Positions 8,178-16,044 are shown, numbered from the stretch's first letter. The stretch is DNA of 28,768 bases from Archangium sp. (GCA_016793585.1 JAEUJR010000680.1:1-28768), one strand, 5' to 3'. A program made the numbers and translations. Notes: generated from the letters alone by a model not told the origin.

Positions 8178-9587
8178 TCAGGTGCCCTCGTCGAAGTCGT
8201 TGCTGAGGCCGCTCGCGCCGCCAGCGTCTCTCTTCTTCACCGGCTTCGGCTTCGGTTTCGTACCGGCCTGGACGACGCCGGCGTCGACCGTCGTCTCGGA
8301 GGCCGCGCCTGCATCGAAGCCGACGCCTGCGTCTTCGACGACCGGGAGCGGCTGCAGCGGCTCCACCATCACGACCCCTGCGTCGACGGGCGCGACACCG
8401 GCATCGAAGCCGCTGGCGGTTCCCACCCGAGAGGGGCCGAAGGAGCGAACGACGAGCCCGCCGACGATGACGGCCGCAGCGACGACGAAGGCCGTCACCA
8501 TGGTGGACGACCGGGGCGGCGCGGGCGCAGGCACGGCCGCAGGCGGCGACTTCTGCAACACGATGGGCGTTGGCTGCGCGTCGGGCTTCGGCGCCTCGGG
8601 CGTTCGCGGAATCGTCGAGTCGAGTGCAGGGTCGGACGCCGCGATGGACTGCTGGGCGAGGCCGGGCGTCGCGCGCTCCCGAATGATGGGCTCGAGCGAG
8701 GGCTGCGCAGTCGGCGGCTCGACCTCGACGAAGTCGCAGAACGGGCGCAACAGCAGCGCGAACGCCGACGCCGTGGCAGGGCGCGCGGCAGGCGAGACGC
8801 GCAGGGCCTGGTGCACCACCTCGGCGAGCTCGACCGGCACTCCGGCGCGGCGTTCGCGCAGCGACGGCGCGTTGCCACCGAGCACCAGCGCGGCGAGCTC
8901 GGCGAAGTTCTCGGCGTAGAACGGCACACCACCGGTGAGCGCTTCGTAGAGCACCACGCCGAGGGCGTAGACGTCGGCACGGGCGTCGACGTCGTGCGCA
9001 CCACGCATCTGCTCGGGCGCCATGTAGAGCGGTGTGCCCATGGCAGCGCCGGCCGACGTCACCGTCAGCGCGCCAGTTCGCTGCGAGTCGAACTTCGAGA
9101 TGCCGAAGTCGAGCACCTTGATGAAGGGCTTGCCCCCGCGCTGGGTGACGAAGAGGTTGTCGGGTTTGAGGTCGCGGTGAACGATGCCCGCGCGGTGGGC
9201 CGCGTCGACGGCTTCGGCGGCCTGGCTGACGAGGTCGCACGCGAGCGCGATGGGCAGCCGGCCCGTGTCGCGGAACAGGCTCGAGAGCGGTTGGCCCTCG
9301 AGCATCTCCATCAGCAGAAACGGCTCTCCGGTCGGCAGCTCGCCGGCGTCGAAGGTCTCGACGATGTGCGGGTCTCCGATGTGGCCGGCGGCCGAGGCTT
9401 CACGCAAGAAGCGCTGTACGACCTCGGTGTTCTCGCGGTGCCTCGGGTGCAGCAGCTTGAGCGCGCGGCGGTGCTTCGTCAGCTCGTGCTCGACCTCGTA
9501 CACCGCGCCCAGGCCACCGGCCCCGAGCAGCCGCACGACGCGGAGCTTCCCGAGCAACTGAACGCCTGGTTGCAGCTGTCCGTCCAC
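8178..9587 (-). CDS. membrane-bound eukaryote-like Ser/Thr protein kinase
   Basis: The kinase domain covers about residues 14-280 of 469. All catalytic landmarks are intact: Gly loop GAGGLG (22-27), ATP-binding Lys44 in ALKLL, HRDLKPDN with catalytic Asp139, DFG (160-162) and APE in YMAPEQM (190-192). After a Pro-rich linker a single membrane segment lies at about 363-380. The short C-terminal tail on the far side repeats FDAG/VDAG motifs and ends in a Lys/Pro stretch, with no recognisable sensor domain. Start is GTG, seven bases after the Rieske stop, with GAGGG close upstream. It overlaps or abuts the PEGA gene, so translation of the two is probably coupled. The domain is expected to be active; its substrate is unknown. 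Confidence 0.93.
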   Translation of the reverse strand: MDGQLQPGVQLLGKLRVVRLLGAGGLGAVYEVEHELTKHRRALKLLHPRHRENTEVVQRFLREASAAGHIGDPHIVETFDAGELPTGEPFLLMEMLEGQPLSSLFRDTGRLPIALACDLVSQAAEAVDAAHRAGIVHRDLKPDNLFVTQRGGKPFIKVLDFGISKFDSQRTGALTVTSAGAAMGTPLYMAPEQMRGAHDVDARADVYALGVVLYEALTGGVPFYAENFAELAALVLGGNAPSLRERRAGVPVELAEVVHQALRVSPAARPATASAFALLLRPFCDFVEVEPPTAQPSLEPIIRERATPGLAQQSIAASDPALDSTIPRTPEAPKPDAQPTPIVLQKSPPAAVPAPAPPRSSTMVTAFVVAAAVIVGGLVVRSFGPSRVGTASGFDAGVAPVDAGVVMVEPLQPLPVVEDAGVGFDAGAASETTVDAGVVQAGTKPKPKPVKKRDAGGASGLSNDFDEGT

Positions 9588-9593
9588 GTGCCC

Positions 9594-10778
9594 TCAAATC
9601 CAGAACGAGATGCGGCGCTTCGCGTCTTCGGGCCCTTCACCATGCCCGCCATCACGCAGCCAAGCCCGGTACGCCTCGATGTCGGCGTGCAGCAGGTCGG
9701 CCTCGGTGGAGCGAAAGTCGAGCCCGCCCGGAGCGCTCGTCAGCCCTTCGTGCTGCACGCGCATGATGTCGACGTCTTGCCCGATGACCTGCGTCGTGTA
9801 CCACTTCATGAAGCGTCGCAGCGCGCGCGCGCCGAGGTTCTTCGGCAGGTCGAACGGCAGCCGGTACGAGATGGACGTGTAGACGAGGCTGTCGAGCGGG
9901 CCGATGGGCGCCACCTGGCTCGAGATGACGTAGCCGCTGCGCTCGCCCCAGAGGTAGTCGACGCGCGTGACGTTCGGCACGTAGTAGTTGTCGGTGTGCT
10001 TCATCGGCTCGCCTGACGGGTTCATCAGAAACCCGGCGCCGGTGAGCTGGTCGTTCTCCTGCTCGTAGGTGACGAGCACGCTGCCGTTCGTGCGGTGCAC
10101 CGTCGCCGGCACCTGCGTGCGTTTGCGATTGCGAAACCAGCCCTTGTGCACGAACACCGTGTGCGGCACGTCCATGAAGTTCTCGACGAGGTTCGTCACC
10201 CCGTTCGGGAAGCGCGTGACCATGAAGTACGTCGTCCAGTCGGGCTCGCCGTACTTCGGCACACGGAACGGAGGCTTGCGCGCCTTCGAGACGTCGTCTC
10301 CGAGGAAGATGAAGACCAGGCCGTCTTGCTCGAGCGTGGGGAAGGAGCGCACCGTGCCGACGTCGCACGGCCGCAGACACAGACCCGCGCGGGCGTGACC
10401 GTCTTCACTGAGCAACGCGCCCTGTTGTGACGGCCCCAGCGAGGGAATCTCGACGCACGCACCGGTCTGGTCGTAGACCCAGCCGTGGTACGGGCAGCCG
10501 AGCTTGCCGTCGAAGGTGTCTCCGGCCGAGAGGCGCGCGTTGCGGTGCAGGCAGCGGTCGAAGAGCGCGGCGGGTTTTCCACTCGCGTCACGGAAGAGCA
10601 CCAGCGGCGTGGCGAAGAGCGTGCGCGAGAGCGGCTTCTTCGCGGTGAGCTCGGTCGAGAGACAAGCGACGTACCAGTAGTCCTTCAGCGCGCCGCAACG
10701 AGCGAGGTCGGCTTCAGCCTCGAGGTCGATGCGGTTGGCGTTCGCGAGGTCGGCGCTGACTTTCGGCCGGTCGGTCAT
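9594..10778 (-). CDS. Rieske non-haem iron oxygenase, alpha-subunit type
   Basis: A 394-residue Rieske oxygenase. The N-terminal [2Fe-2S] domain shows Cys76-x-His78 and Cys95-x2-His98 (CLH and CPYHGW). The C-terminal catalytic domain has the iron site NFMDVPHTVFVH, with bridging Asp203, His206 and His211, and a probable third ligand Asp335 in IGQDVDIMRVQ. The single-component layout and the ENFMD motif resemble the pheophorbide a oxygenase/steroid-desaturase branch more than two-subunit dioxygenases, but the substrate cannot be named. It needs an electron donor that is not encoded nearby. The ATG at 10778 is preferred; an in-frame GTG at 10802 would add eight residues. It is the first gene of an operon with a kinase and a PEGA protein, an unusual setting. 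Confidence 0.9.
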   Translation of the reverse strand: MTDRPKVSADLANANRIDLEAEADLARCGALKDYWYVACLSTELTAKKPLSRTLFATPLVLFRDASGKPAALFDRCLHRNARLSAGDTFDGKLGCPYHGWVYDQTGACVEIPSLGPSQQGALLSEDGHARAGLCLRPCDVGTVRSFPTLEQDGLVFIFLGDDVSKARKPPFRVPKYGEPDWTTYFMVTRFPNGVTNLVENFMDVPHTVFVHKGWFRNRKRTQVPATVHRTNGSVLVTYEQENDQLTGAGFLMNPSGEPMKHTDNYYVPNVTRVDYLWGERSGYVISSQVAPIGPLDSLVYTSISYRLPFDLPKNLGARALRRFMKWYTTQVIGQDVDIMRVQHEGLTSAPGGLDFRSTEADLLHADIEAYRAWLRDGGHGEGPEDAKRRISFWI

Positions 10779-10863
10779 GGGTGCAGCACTCTCGCGCCGC
10801 ACGAGCAGGGGAGCAACGCTTCAACGAGTCCAGCCGTCGTGGTGTTCTCAGTCGGTTCTCGCG

Positions 10864-10871
10864 AAGGGAGG
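10864..10871 (+). promoter_or_regulatory. ribosome-binding site that fixes a TTG start
   Basis: AAGGGAGG is a near-perfect Shine-Dalgarno sequence, five bases before the TTG at 10877. It argues for that codon, and against the first ATG at 10781 that would give an unlikely 32-residue Arg-rich extension overlapping the divergent promoter region. Confidence 0.7.
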
Positions 10872-10876
10872 CGCCT

Positions 10877-11398
10877 TTGTTGATCAGCCTGGTGTGCACC
10901 GTGCTGGCGGCGGCCGAGCCCGAGGAGACCTCCTCGCTGCGGCTCTTCGGTGGGCCACTCGTCGGAGCAGCCGTCGTCGACCGTGACCGCTCGCTCGCGA
11001 ACGGAGGCCGTGGTGGCTTCTCACTGGGCGCGCGCGTGGGCCTCGCGTTCACGCTTCCGCGCCTGACGCAGGGGAGCGGGCGCTTCTCGTTGATGCCCGC
11101 CTTCGAGGTTCGTCACGACTTCGCGGCCCCGCACACCGACGGCTTCGGCAGCATGGCGCTGGGCATGTCCTTCCTCGAGTGGCTGCGCATCAACATGGGG
11201 CTCAGCTACGGGCTCTCGTCACTCGTCGCGCCAATGCCACAGCACCTCTTCGGCATCAGCATGGGCCTGGGCGCGAAGGTCGGCCCCGTGTGGCTCAGCG
11301 CAGAGACCGACATCGTGTTTCGCCTGACGGTGACCGACGCCCGCACGATGCGCGTGATGGCCGGCGCGATGTTCGAGCACGAGCTGTTCTCGGGGTGA
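10877..11398 (+). CDS. small secreted protein, probable outer-membrane beta-barrel
   Basis: Starting at TTG the product is 173 residues with a short signal (LLISLVCTVLAAA). The remainder alternates small, hydrophobic and aromatic residues in strand-sized blocks (GFSLGARVGLAFTL, RFSLMPAFEVRHDF, MALGMSFLEWLRINMGLSYG, HLFGISMGLGAKVG, VWLSAETDIVFRLTV, RVMAGAMFEHELFSG), as in outer-membrane proteins of about eight strands. The C-terminus does not end in the usual Phe but is close to it. No specific family is recognised. It is divergent from the Rieske gene and convergent with the small lipoprotein at 11412. Confidence 0.75.
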   Translation: MLISLVCTVLAAAEPEETSSLRLFGGPLVGAAVVDRDRSLANGGRGGFSLGARVGLAFTLPRLTQGSGRFSLMPAFEVRHDFAAPHTDGFGSMALGMSFLEWLRINMGLSYGLSSLVAPMPQHLFGISMGLGAKVGPVWLSAETDIVFRLTVTDARTMRVMAGAMFEHELFSG

Positions 11399-11411
11399 GC
11401 TCGAGAGCCGA

Positions 11412-11735
11412 CTACTTCCCCATCGGAATGCTGTTCGTCAGAGACGTGTAGCAGGCCTTCTGAAGGTCGGTGATGGCGCGGGCCGCGGGGTCTTGGCCGA
11501 CGGGCACGGCCAGCTGCGCTCGCGCCGCATCGAGTGCGGGGCTGAGCGCCTCACAACGCGCCCTCGCGGCCACCATCGCGGCTCGCTCCCGGGGCGTGTC
11601 GGCCAGGGCGCTCCTGGCACAGGTGCAGTAGGCGTCAGCTGCCGACTGGAGCGCCGCGAGCTGCTCGGGCGAGTTCTTCTTGCAAGCAACCACCATCAGA
11701 CAAACGACTGCAATCGACAGACCAGACTTCGACAT
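11412..11735 (-). CDS. small Cys-containing lipoprotein
   Basis: A 107-residue lipoprotein: signal MSKSGLSIAVVCLMVVAC with acylated Cys18, then a helical mature part with four further cysteines (CTC, RCEAL, KACYT), which could form two disulfides. GGAG six bases before the ATG supports the start. It shows no catalytic motif and no family is recognised. It ends 13 bp from the convergent barrel gene. Confidence 0.78.
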   Translation of the reverse strand: MSKSGLSIAVVCLMVVACKKNSPEQLAALQSAADAYCTCARSALADTPRERAAMVAARARCEALSPALDAARAQLAVPVGQDPAARAITDLQKACYTSLTNSIPMGK

Positions 11736-11808
11736 GGAGGCTCCAGAATCGGGTGACGTTTGAAGACGCCGCCACTTCGAATCTGTCGCACCGTGCTCGC
11801 GCTCCCCG

Positions 11809-13194
11809 TCACAGCGTCTTCAGGTACGCGAGCACATCAGCGCGCTGCGCCGGGGTGAGCGCGTCTCCGAACAGGTGCCCCTGGTTGCCGAGGCCGACCT
11901 TCGTCGTGTCGTAGACGGCCGCACGGTCGCCACGTGATGGATTCACGGGAGCCGCCGTCAGCACCTCGACTTTGAGCCCCACCGCCTGCTCGTCGTAGTC
12001 GGCGCGCGAGGTGCCCAGCACGCGGAAGAACTTCGGCCGCTTCGTCGAGTCGAGCACCGCTTCGACCGTCGGCACCGACGCGTTGTGAAAATACGGCGCG
12101 CTCGCCCACACGCCCCGCAACGACGGGGCCGTGTAGCCACCGCTCGCCCGGTGCTGGTCAGTCGCGCCGAACCACGTGTTGTTGATGAGCGCGACCTCGT
12201 TCACGCCGTACTTCACGCTGCGCTCGGGGTCGGTGCCCACCGTCTCTTTCGGCACGATGTTCGATTCCTGCCGTTCGCAGCGGTCGTCGCGGTGACACAG
12301 GGTGCACTGCTGACGAAACAGCGCGCGACCGCGAGCCACCGCATCACTCGCCGGCGCTGCGAATGGCCACACAGGCGCCTTCAACGTCAGCAGGTACTCG
12401 CGCAGCGCGATGTACTCGGGCTCGAGCCGCTCGAGCTCGCCCTGCGTGGTGCCGAACGCGAGCTGTGTCGCCATCATCGTGCGGTGCGCCGCCTGGGGCC
12501 CGCTGCCGTCGGTGTACACGCGCGTCTTGTCGGCCAACGTCCACCAGGCAGGCGCGTCCTGGTAGCCAATCTCGGTGTTCACCGGAAACGGCGGCTGCAT
12601 GGTGCGCAACCCGAGCTGCAGCGTCATGCCGATGATGTCAGAGACGCCCTTCGCGCCCGTGCGCAGCGCCGGAGGGTTCGGCGGCGTGAAGCCGAACGAG
12701 CGCGCGAGCGACTTCAGGTCGTCGACGAAGAGCTCGAGGTCGACGCGGTTGTTGCCCGCGCCCACCACCGGCTCGCCTGCGACTTCGCCTGCGTGACAGA
12801 CGAGACAGTCGACCCGCACGTACGAGCCGTCGGCGCGAAAGCCCATCGGCAGGCCATCGTTCGGCGTGAGCGCTCGAACGAACCCGTACCGCTCCCGAAT
12901 CGCCGCCGGCACGTCGCTCGGCGGAGTCGTCGTCCACACCCGCCAGAGGTTGTCGAAGGCGAGCCGCGGCACGAGCTGACCACCCACCGGCCCCGTGAAG
13001 AGAAACGCATGGCCCGCGTCGGCCTTCGCCGCGTCGACGACGATGGGCGGCAGACACGAGCCGGCGTCGAACGGGTCGGTGACGACGATGGGCTCGCCCG
13101 CGTCAGCCACCGGCGCACCGCCGTCGCTGATCACCATCGCGCCAGGGCAGGCGCACAACGTCAGGCCCAGAATGGCTGCCACCAGTCGCGTCAT
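11809..13194 (-). CDS. di-haem c-type cytochrome lipoprotein of the RoxA/MauG-like peroxidase group
   Basis: The 461-residue product has a lipoprotein-like signal (MTRLVAAILGLTLCAC, probable Cys16) and a DAG-rich linker. Two haem-c sites follow: CLVCH (130-134) and CTLCH (297-301). The segment TAPSLRGVWASAPYFHN (355-371) followed by SVPTV is a hallmark of the di-haem cytochrome-c peroxidase/RoxA-like family, in which a His or Tyr of this region lies near the second haem. Such enzymes reduce peroxide or cleave substrates with oxygen in the periplasm. Rubber oxygenases RoxA/RoxB are longer (about 650 residues), so that exact activity is not claimed. It is divergent from the PrsW-type gene at 13256. 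Confidence 0.87.
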   Translation of the reverse strand: MTRLVAAILGLTLCACPGAMVISDGGAPVADAGEPIVVTDPFDAGSCLPPIVVDAAKADAGHAFLFTGPVGGQLVPRLAFDNLWRVWTTTPPSDVPAAIRERYGFVRALTPNDGLPMGFRADGSYVRVDCLVCHAGEVAGEPVVGAGNNRVDLELFVDDLKSLARSFGFTPPNPPALRTGAKGVSDIIGMTLQLGLRTMQPPFPVNTEIGYQDAPAWWTLADKTRVYTDGSGPQAAHRTMMATQLAFGTTQGELERLEPEYIALREYLLTLKAPVWPFAAPASDAVARGRALFRQQCTLCHRDDRCERQESNIVPKETVGTDPERSVKYGVNEVALINNTWFGATDQHRASGGYTAPSLRGVWASAPYFHNASVPTVEAVLDSTKRPKFFRVLGTSRADYDEQAVGLKVEVLTAAPVNPSRGDRAAVYDTTKVGLGNQGHLFGDALTPAQRADVLAYLKTL

Positions 13195-13255
13195 GCGGCC
13201 TGTGTACCTTCGAACGACCTCGATATTCGAGCCGGCAGGTGTAGCGTCGACGGCC

Positions 13256-14482
13256 GTGACTCCTCAGCCAACGGCGCCGGTGAACCCGGCCGCGCTCGAC
13301 TCCGGCCGTCGCACGGCGGGCTGTCTTCTCTACGGCCTCGGCATGCTGTTCGGCGCCGGCCTGTTGCTGCTGACGTTCTTCGTGCCCGCGCTCTTCGGCG
13401 ACAACCCGGGCATGGAGCTGGGCGGCATGTTCACCGGCGCGCTGCTCGCCCTGCCCGCGCTGTTCCTCTACGTGTGGATTCCGTGGATCGTCGACCGCTT
13501 CGACCCCGAGCCCGTGTGGACGCTGGCCGGCGCGCTGGGCTGGGGCGCCATCGCCGCGTGCGGCTTCTCGGCCGTCATCAACTCTGCCATCGGCGCGTTC
13601 GGCACCGAGATCGCGGGCCCCGACGCGGGCAACTTCCTCTCGGCGTGCGTGAGCGCGCCCATCTTCGAAGAGCTCTTCAAGGGCCTCGGCGTCTTCGGCA
13701 TCGCGTACTTCTTGAAGCGCGAGTTCGACGGCGTCGTCGACGGCATCATCTACGCGGCCTTCGTCGCGCTGGGCTTCGCGGGCGTCGAGAACGTCATCTA
13801 CTACGGCCGCGCGGCCATGGCCGACATGAGCTCGACGAAAGAGGCGAGCGCGCTCATGGGCACCTTCTTCATGCGCGGGCTGATGACCCCGTGGATTCAC
13901 CCGCTCTTCACGTCGTTCACTGGCCTGGGCTTCGGGCTCGCGCGCGAGACGACGAAGGGCTGGGTGAAGTTCTTCGCGCCCGTCGGTGGCTACTGCACCG
14001 CCGTCTTCCTCCACTCGGTGTGGAACACCGCCGCGACCGCCTCGGGCATGCTCGTGCTGGTGATGTTGCCGTTGTGGCTGCTCTTCGTGACGGGCTTCTT
14101 CGTGATGGTGGTGGTGCTCGTTCGGCGCAAGGGCCGCATCATCGGTGAGCACCTCAAAGACGAAGTGCTCACCGGCCACATGACGGTGGCCGAGCTCGAG
14201 CTGGTGACGAGCGTGTGGAGCTGGTGGAAGGCGACGTTCACCTGGGGCGGGCCGTCGGCGCGGCGCTTCGTCGAAGCGGCGTCACGGCTCGCCTTGTCGA
14301 AGTGGCACTCGCGGCGTGCGGCGCAGGGGCACTCGCAGACCATCAGCGGGGCCTTCGTCGCGCCGCTGCGCAAAGAGCTCAAGCAGCGCCGTGACGAGAT
14401 GAGCCGCGCGCTTGGCCGGCCCCTGCCGCAGCCCGAGCCGTGGCGGCCGGCGCCCGGTCAGCCGCGCCCGCCCTGGCTGTGA
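13256..14482 (+). CDS. prsW: PrsW-type intramembrane metalloprotease
   Basis: A 408-residue polytopic membrane protein starting at GTG (MTPQPTAPVN). Two hydrophobic helices lead to DRFDPEPVW (80-88), typical of the family. The family signature follows: FEELFK (137-142, Glu138-Glu139 and Lys142), GVENVIYYG (176-184), a His in TPWIHPLF (His215), and FLHSVWN (His253). These residues are expected to form the metal site within the membrane. In Bacillus the founder cleaves an anti-sigma factor; in most other phyla the substrate is unknown. A soluble C-terminal extension of about 115 residues (from 290) with many Arg/Lys follows the last helix and is longer than usual. The start is close to the divergent di-haem gene, leaving 61 bp for both promoters. 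Confidence 0.9.
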   Translation: MTPQPTAPVNPAALDSGRRTAGCLLYGLGMLFGAGLLLLTFFVPALFGDNPGMELGGMFTGALLALPALFLYVWIPWIVDRFDPEPVWTLAGALGWGAIAACGFSAVINSAIGAFGTEIAGPDAGNFLSACVSAPIFEELFKGLGVFGIAYFLKREFDGVVDGIIYAAFVALGFAGVENVIYYGRAAMADMSSTKEASALMGTFFMRGLMTPWIHPLFTSFTGLGFGLARETTKGWVKFFAPVGGYCTAVFLHSVWNTAATASGMLVLVMLPLWLLFVTGFFVMVVVLVRRKGRIIGEHLKDEVLTGHMTVAELELVTSVWSWWKATFTWGGPSARRFVEAASRLALSKWHSRRAAQGHSQTISGAFVAPLRKELKQRRDEMSRALGRPLPQPEPWRPAPGQPRPPWL

Positions 14483-14485
14483 CGC

Positions 14486-14914
14486 TCACGCCGCGCGCTT
14501 GAGGCCGAGCTCGCGACGCAGCCACTCGAAGGCATCGGCGAGGTTCTTCACCTCGACCAGCTTGAGCCCGTGCGGCCCTGCCTTCGACTGGTACTCACGC
14601 ACCGTCATCTTCGTCACCGCGCTCTCGGCGTTGATGGTGATGAAGTACTTCACGCCCTGCTTCGCGAAGGCCGGGAAGATGTCGGAGGCGATGAAGGCCT
14701 GGCACTCGGGAGAGAATGCGCCCTTCGCCCGGGACGAGTCGACGACCCACGCCTGCACGCCACGCGGGTGGCCATAGCCCAGGCCCTTCACCAGCACCGC
14801 GTCTTTGAACTCGTCGAGCGTGACGAAGTAGCTCGTCCACGTGTCGACGACGGTCTTGAGCGAAGGCTCGAACTGCACGGTCAGCTTCCCGGGAATCGAA
14901 TGAACAGGGGTCAT
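14486..14914 (-). CDS. STAS/SpoIIAA-like domain protein
   Basis: The 142-residue product looks like a single alpha/beta domain of the STAS/SpoIIAA-like type: strands KLTVQFEPSL and VVDTWTSYF, a helix with DEFKDAVL, strand VQAWVVDSSRAKG, a helix around SPECQAFIASDIFPAFAKQG, strand VKYFITIN, then TKMTVREY and a C-terminal helix NLADAFEWLRREL. This order (start strand, D-S/R after the third strand, FP...GV..) is common in small bacterial proteins annotated as STAS-like. Ligand or partner is unknown. A GTG at codon 13 with GGGAAG before it is an alternative start. It converges with the PrsW gene and is divergent from the gene at 15157. A sigma-54-like sequence lies immediately upstream. Confidence 0.7.
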   Translation of the reverse strand: MTPVHSIPGKLTVQFEPSLKTVVDTWTSYFVTLDEFKDAVLVKGLGYGHPRGVQAWVVDSSRAKGAFSPECQAFIASDIFPAFAKQGVKYFITINAESAVTKMTVREYQSKAGPHGLKLVEVKNLADAFEWLRRELGLKRAA

Positions 14915-14926
14915 GGCTGCGTGTAC

Positions 14927-14942
14927 AGCAATTGATGTTCCA
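14927..14942 (-). promoter_or_regulatory. sigma-54-like -24/-12 promoter
   Basis: On the minus strand TGGAACATCAATTGCT matches the sigma-54 consensus TGGCACGNNNNTTGCW at all but two of its fixed bases, with the essential GG and GC at the correct spacing. It would drive the STAS-like gene. Transcription would begin within a few bases of the ATG at 14914, so the message would be nearly leaderless unless the GTG at codon 13 is the true start. The local sequence is AT-richer than its surroundings, which raises the chance of a random match. Confidence 0.4.
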
Positions 14943-15097
14943 GCAACGAAAACGAATGACAGGCATTGCGCCCGCTCACGCCTCCCACGAACCCTCAGCC
15001 GGTTGGCGGTGCTCCGCTGATGTGGCGGGGGCGTGGAAGCGATGTCTTCGCCGACTCACGGGCAGACGCCGACTCGGCGCGCGACCCGGGCGAGGGT

Positions 15098-15117
15098 GGG
15101 AATCGCTGATCATTCCC
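15098..15117. repeat. inverted repeat upstream of the 137-residue gene
   Basis: GGGAAT-N8-ATTCCC, with the palindrome TGATCA inside its spacer, ends 39 bases before the chosen ATG at 15157. Possible operator; no factor can be assigned. Confidence 0.3.
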
Positions 15118-15156
15118 ATGGAGAGCGTCTTGCACCGTTCGCGCGCGGGAGACGCG

Positions 15157-15570
15157 ATGAACTTCGGCAAAGCGGTGCTCGAGGTGAAGAACGAGAACGG
15201 GCGCGTGGTGCTCTACCGGCCGTTGCCCGACGTCGTGGTGGCAGTGAGCGAGGGCTTCATCACCCACGACCTCTGGACGCCGCAGGTGCCCTTCTACGAG
15301 GCGCTCCACAACGAGGTGCCGAAGCTGCGCATCTTCCGCGACGCCTCGGCCGTGCGCAGCGTCGAGCCTGCCTACGCGTCGGCGTCGCAGCGCTTCGTGA
15401 AGGTGAACAAAGAGAAGTACGCCGAGATTCTCTTCCTCCAGCGCTCGGCGGTCATCGCGCTGGCCATCAACACGGCCTCGCTCATCTCGCGCGCGCCCAT
15501 GTCGGCGGTGGGACAAGAGGCGTGGGAGAAGCGGTTGGCGGCCGCGCTCCAGCATCGTCAGGCCGCGTGA
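15157..15570 (+). CDS. uncharacterised 137-residue protein, possibly STAS-like
   Basis: The ATG at 15157 is preferred because GGGAGA lies four bases upstream; another ATG at 15118 would add 13 residues with a weaker site. The sequence has strand-like starts (KAVLEVKNENGRVVLYRP, VVVAVSEGFI), a helix, a strand ending in a DAS motif (LRIFRDASAVRSV), and long helices towards the C-terminus (FVKVNKEKYAEILFLQRSAVIALAINTA). The alternation is compatible with an alpha/beta domain like that of its divergent neighbour, but direct similarity between them is not evident. No catalytic motif is visible, and there is no signal peptide, so it is probably cytoplasmic. Confidence 0.65.
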   Translation: MNFGKAVLEVKNENGRVVLYRPLPDVVVAVSEGFITHDLWTPQVPFYEALHNEVPKLRIFRDASAVRSVEPAYASASQRFVKVNKEKYAEILFLQRSAVIALAINTASLISRAPMSAVGQEAWEKRLAAALQHRQAA

Positions 15571-16044
15571 GCCCGGCGGAGAAAATCAAAGCCACGACGC
15601 GTCGACACCAGGTGGGCGAGCACCCATCAAAGAGGAAAAGCGGGCTCGCGAGGTCGACGCATCGTGGGTCACCCTCGCAGCGCGCCTGCCCGTGACGACG
15701 ACACCACACCGGGAGCGGGTGCGGCAGCATCACAGGCGACTGGCCGGTCATGGGACACGTTGCGGTGGTGGGTGCGGTGGAGCTCAGGCCGCGGTCGTTC
15801 CATGCACCTCCTTCTTCGCGTTGACGGGGTTCAACCGCTTCATGCGAACGCCCCATTCGCAAGGCACATGCCGGGCTCCAACCGTTCGAGAAGACGGGGC
15901 TTCGAGCGCGCTGGCCCCCGGCCACCCTGACGAGGTGACAACAAACGCACGCGCCCGGCTGACATCGACGTGTCAGCGATGGGAGGGCTGATCAGCCGTT
16001 GACGCCCTCGCGCCGAAGCGGGAAACGGCGACCCGAGGTTCTTC
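15571..16044. other. noncoding stretch of about 470 bp
   Basis: Open readings here are short and Arg/His/Thr-rich with poor codon bias on both strands, so I see no gene. The GC content is somewhat lower than in the flanking genes. A short hairpin (15961-15976) and the sequence CTGATCAGCCGT (about 15989-16000, also found near 2958) are the only structures noticed. GAGG at 16035-16038 is the ribosome-binding site of the next gene. It may contain the promoter of the thioesterase operon or the remnant of a decayed gene. Confidence 0.5.
15961..15976. repeat. short inverted repeat TGACA-N6-TGTCA
   Basis: TGACATCGACGTGTCA forms a 5-bp stem around a 6-base loop, or a partly palindromic operator. It lies about 70 bp before the thioesterase start. 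A TTGACA hexamer overlaps its left arm, but no good -10 element follows. Confidence 0.3.

Noticed and set aside
6649..10016. Two very long plus-strand open readings (756 and 657 codons) opposite the PEGA, kinase and Rieske genes
   Set aside because: They run antisense to three genes with intact family motifs; composition is His/Arg/Gly-rich and no domain is visible.
12085..14148. 687-codon plus-strand reading over the di-haem gene and PrsW gene
   Set aside because: Crosses two well-supported genes on different strands and is Arg/Leu-repetitive; artefact of high GC.
15571..16044. tRNA or small-RNA gene in the long gap
   Set aside because: A GGTTCAA-like string near 15828 is not flanked by a pairing T-arm or acceptor stem, and no cloverleaf could be drawn.
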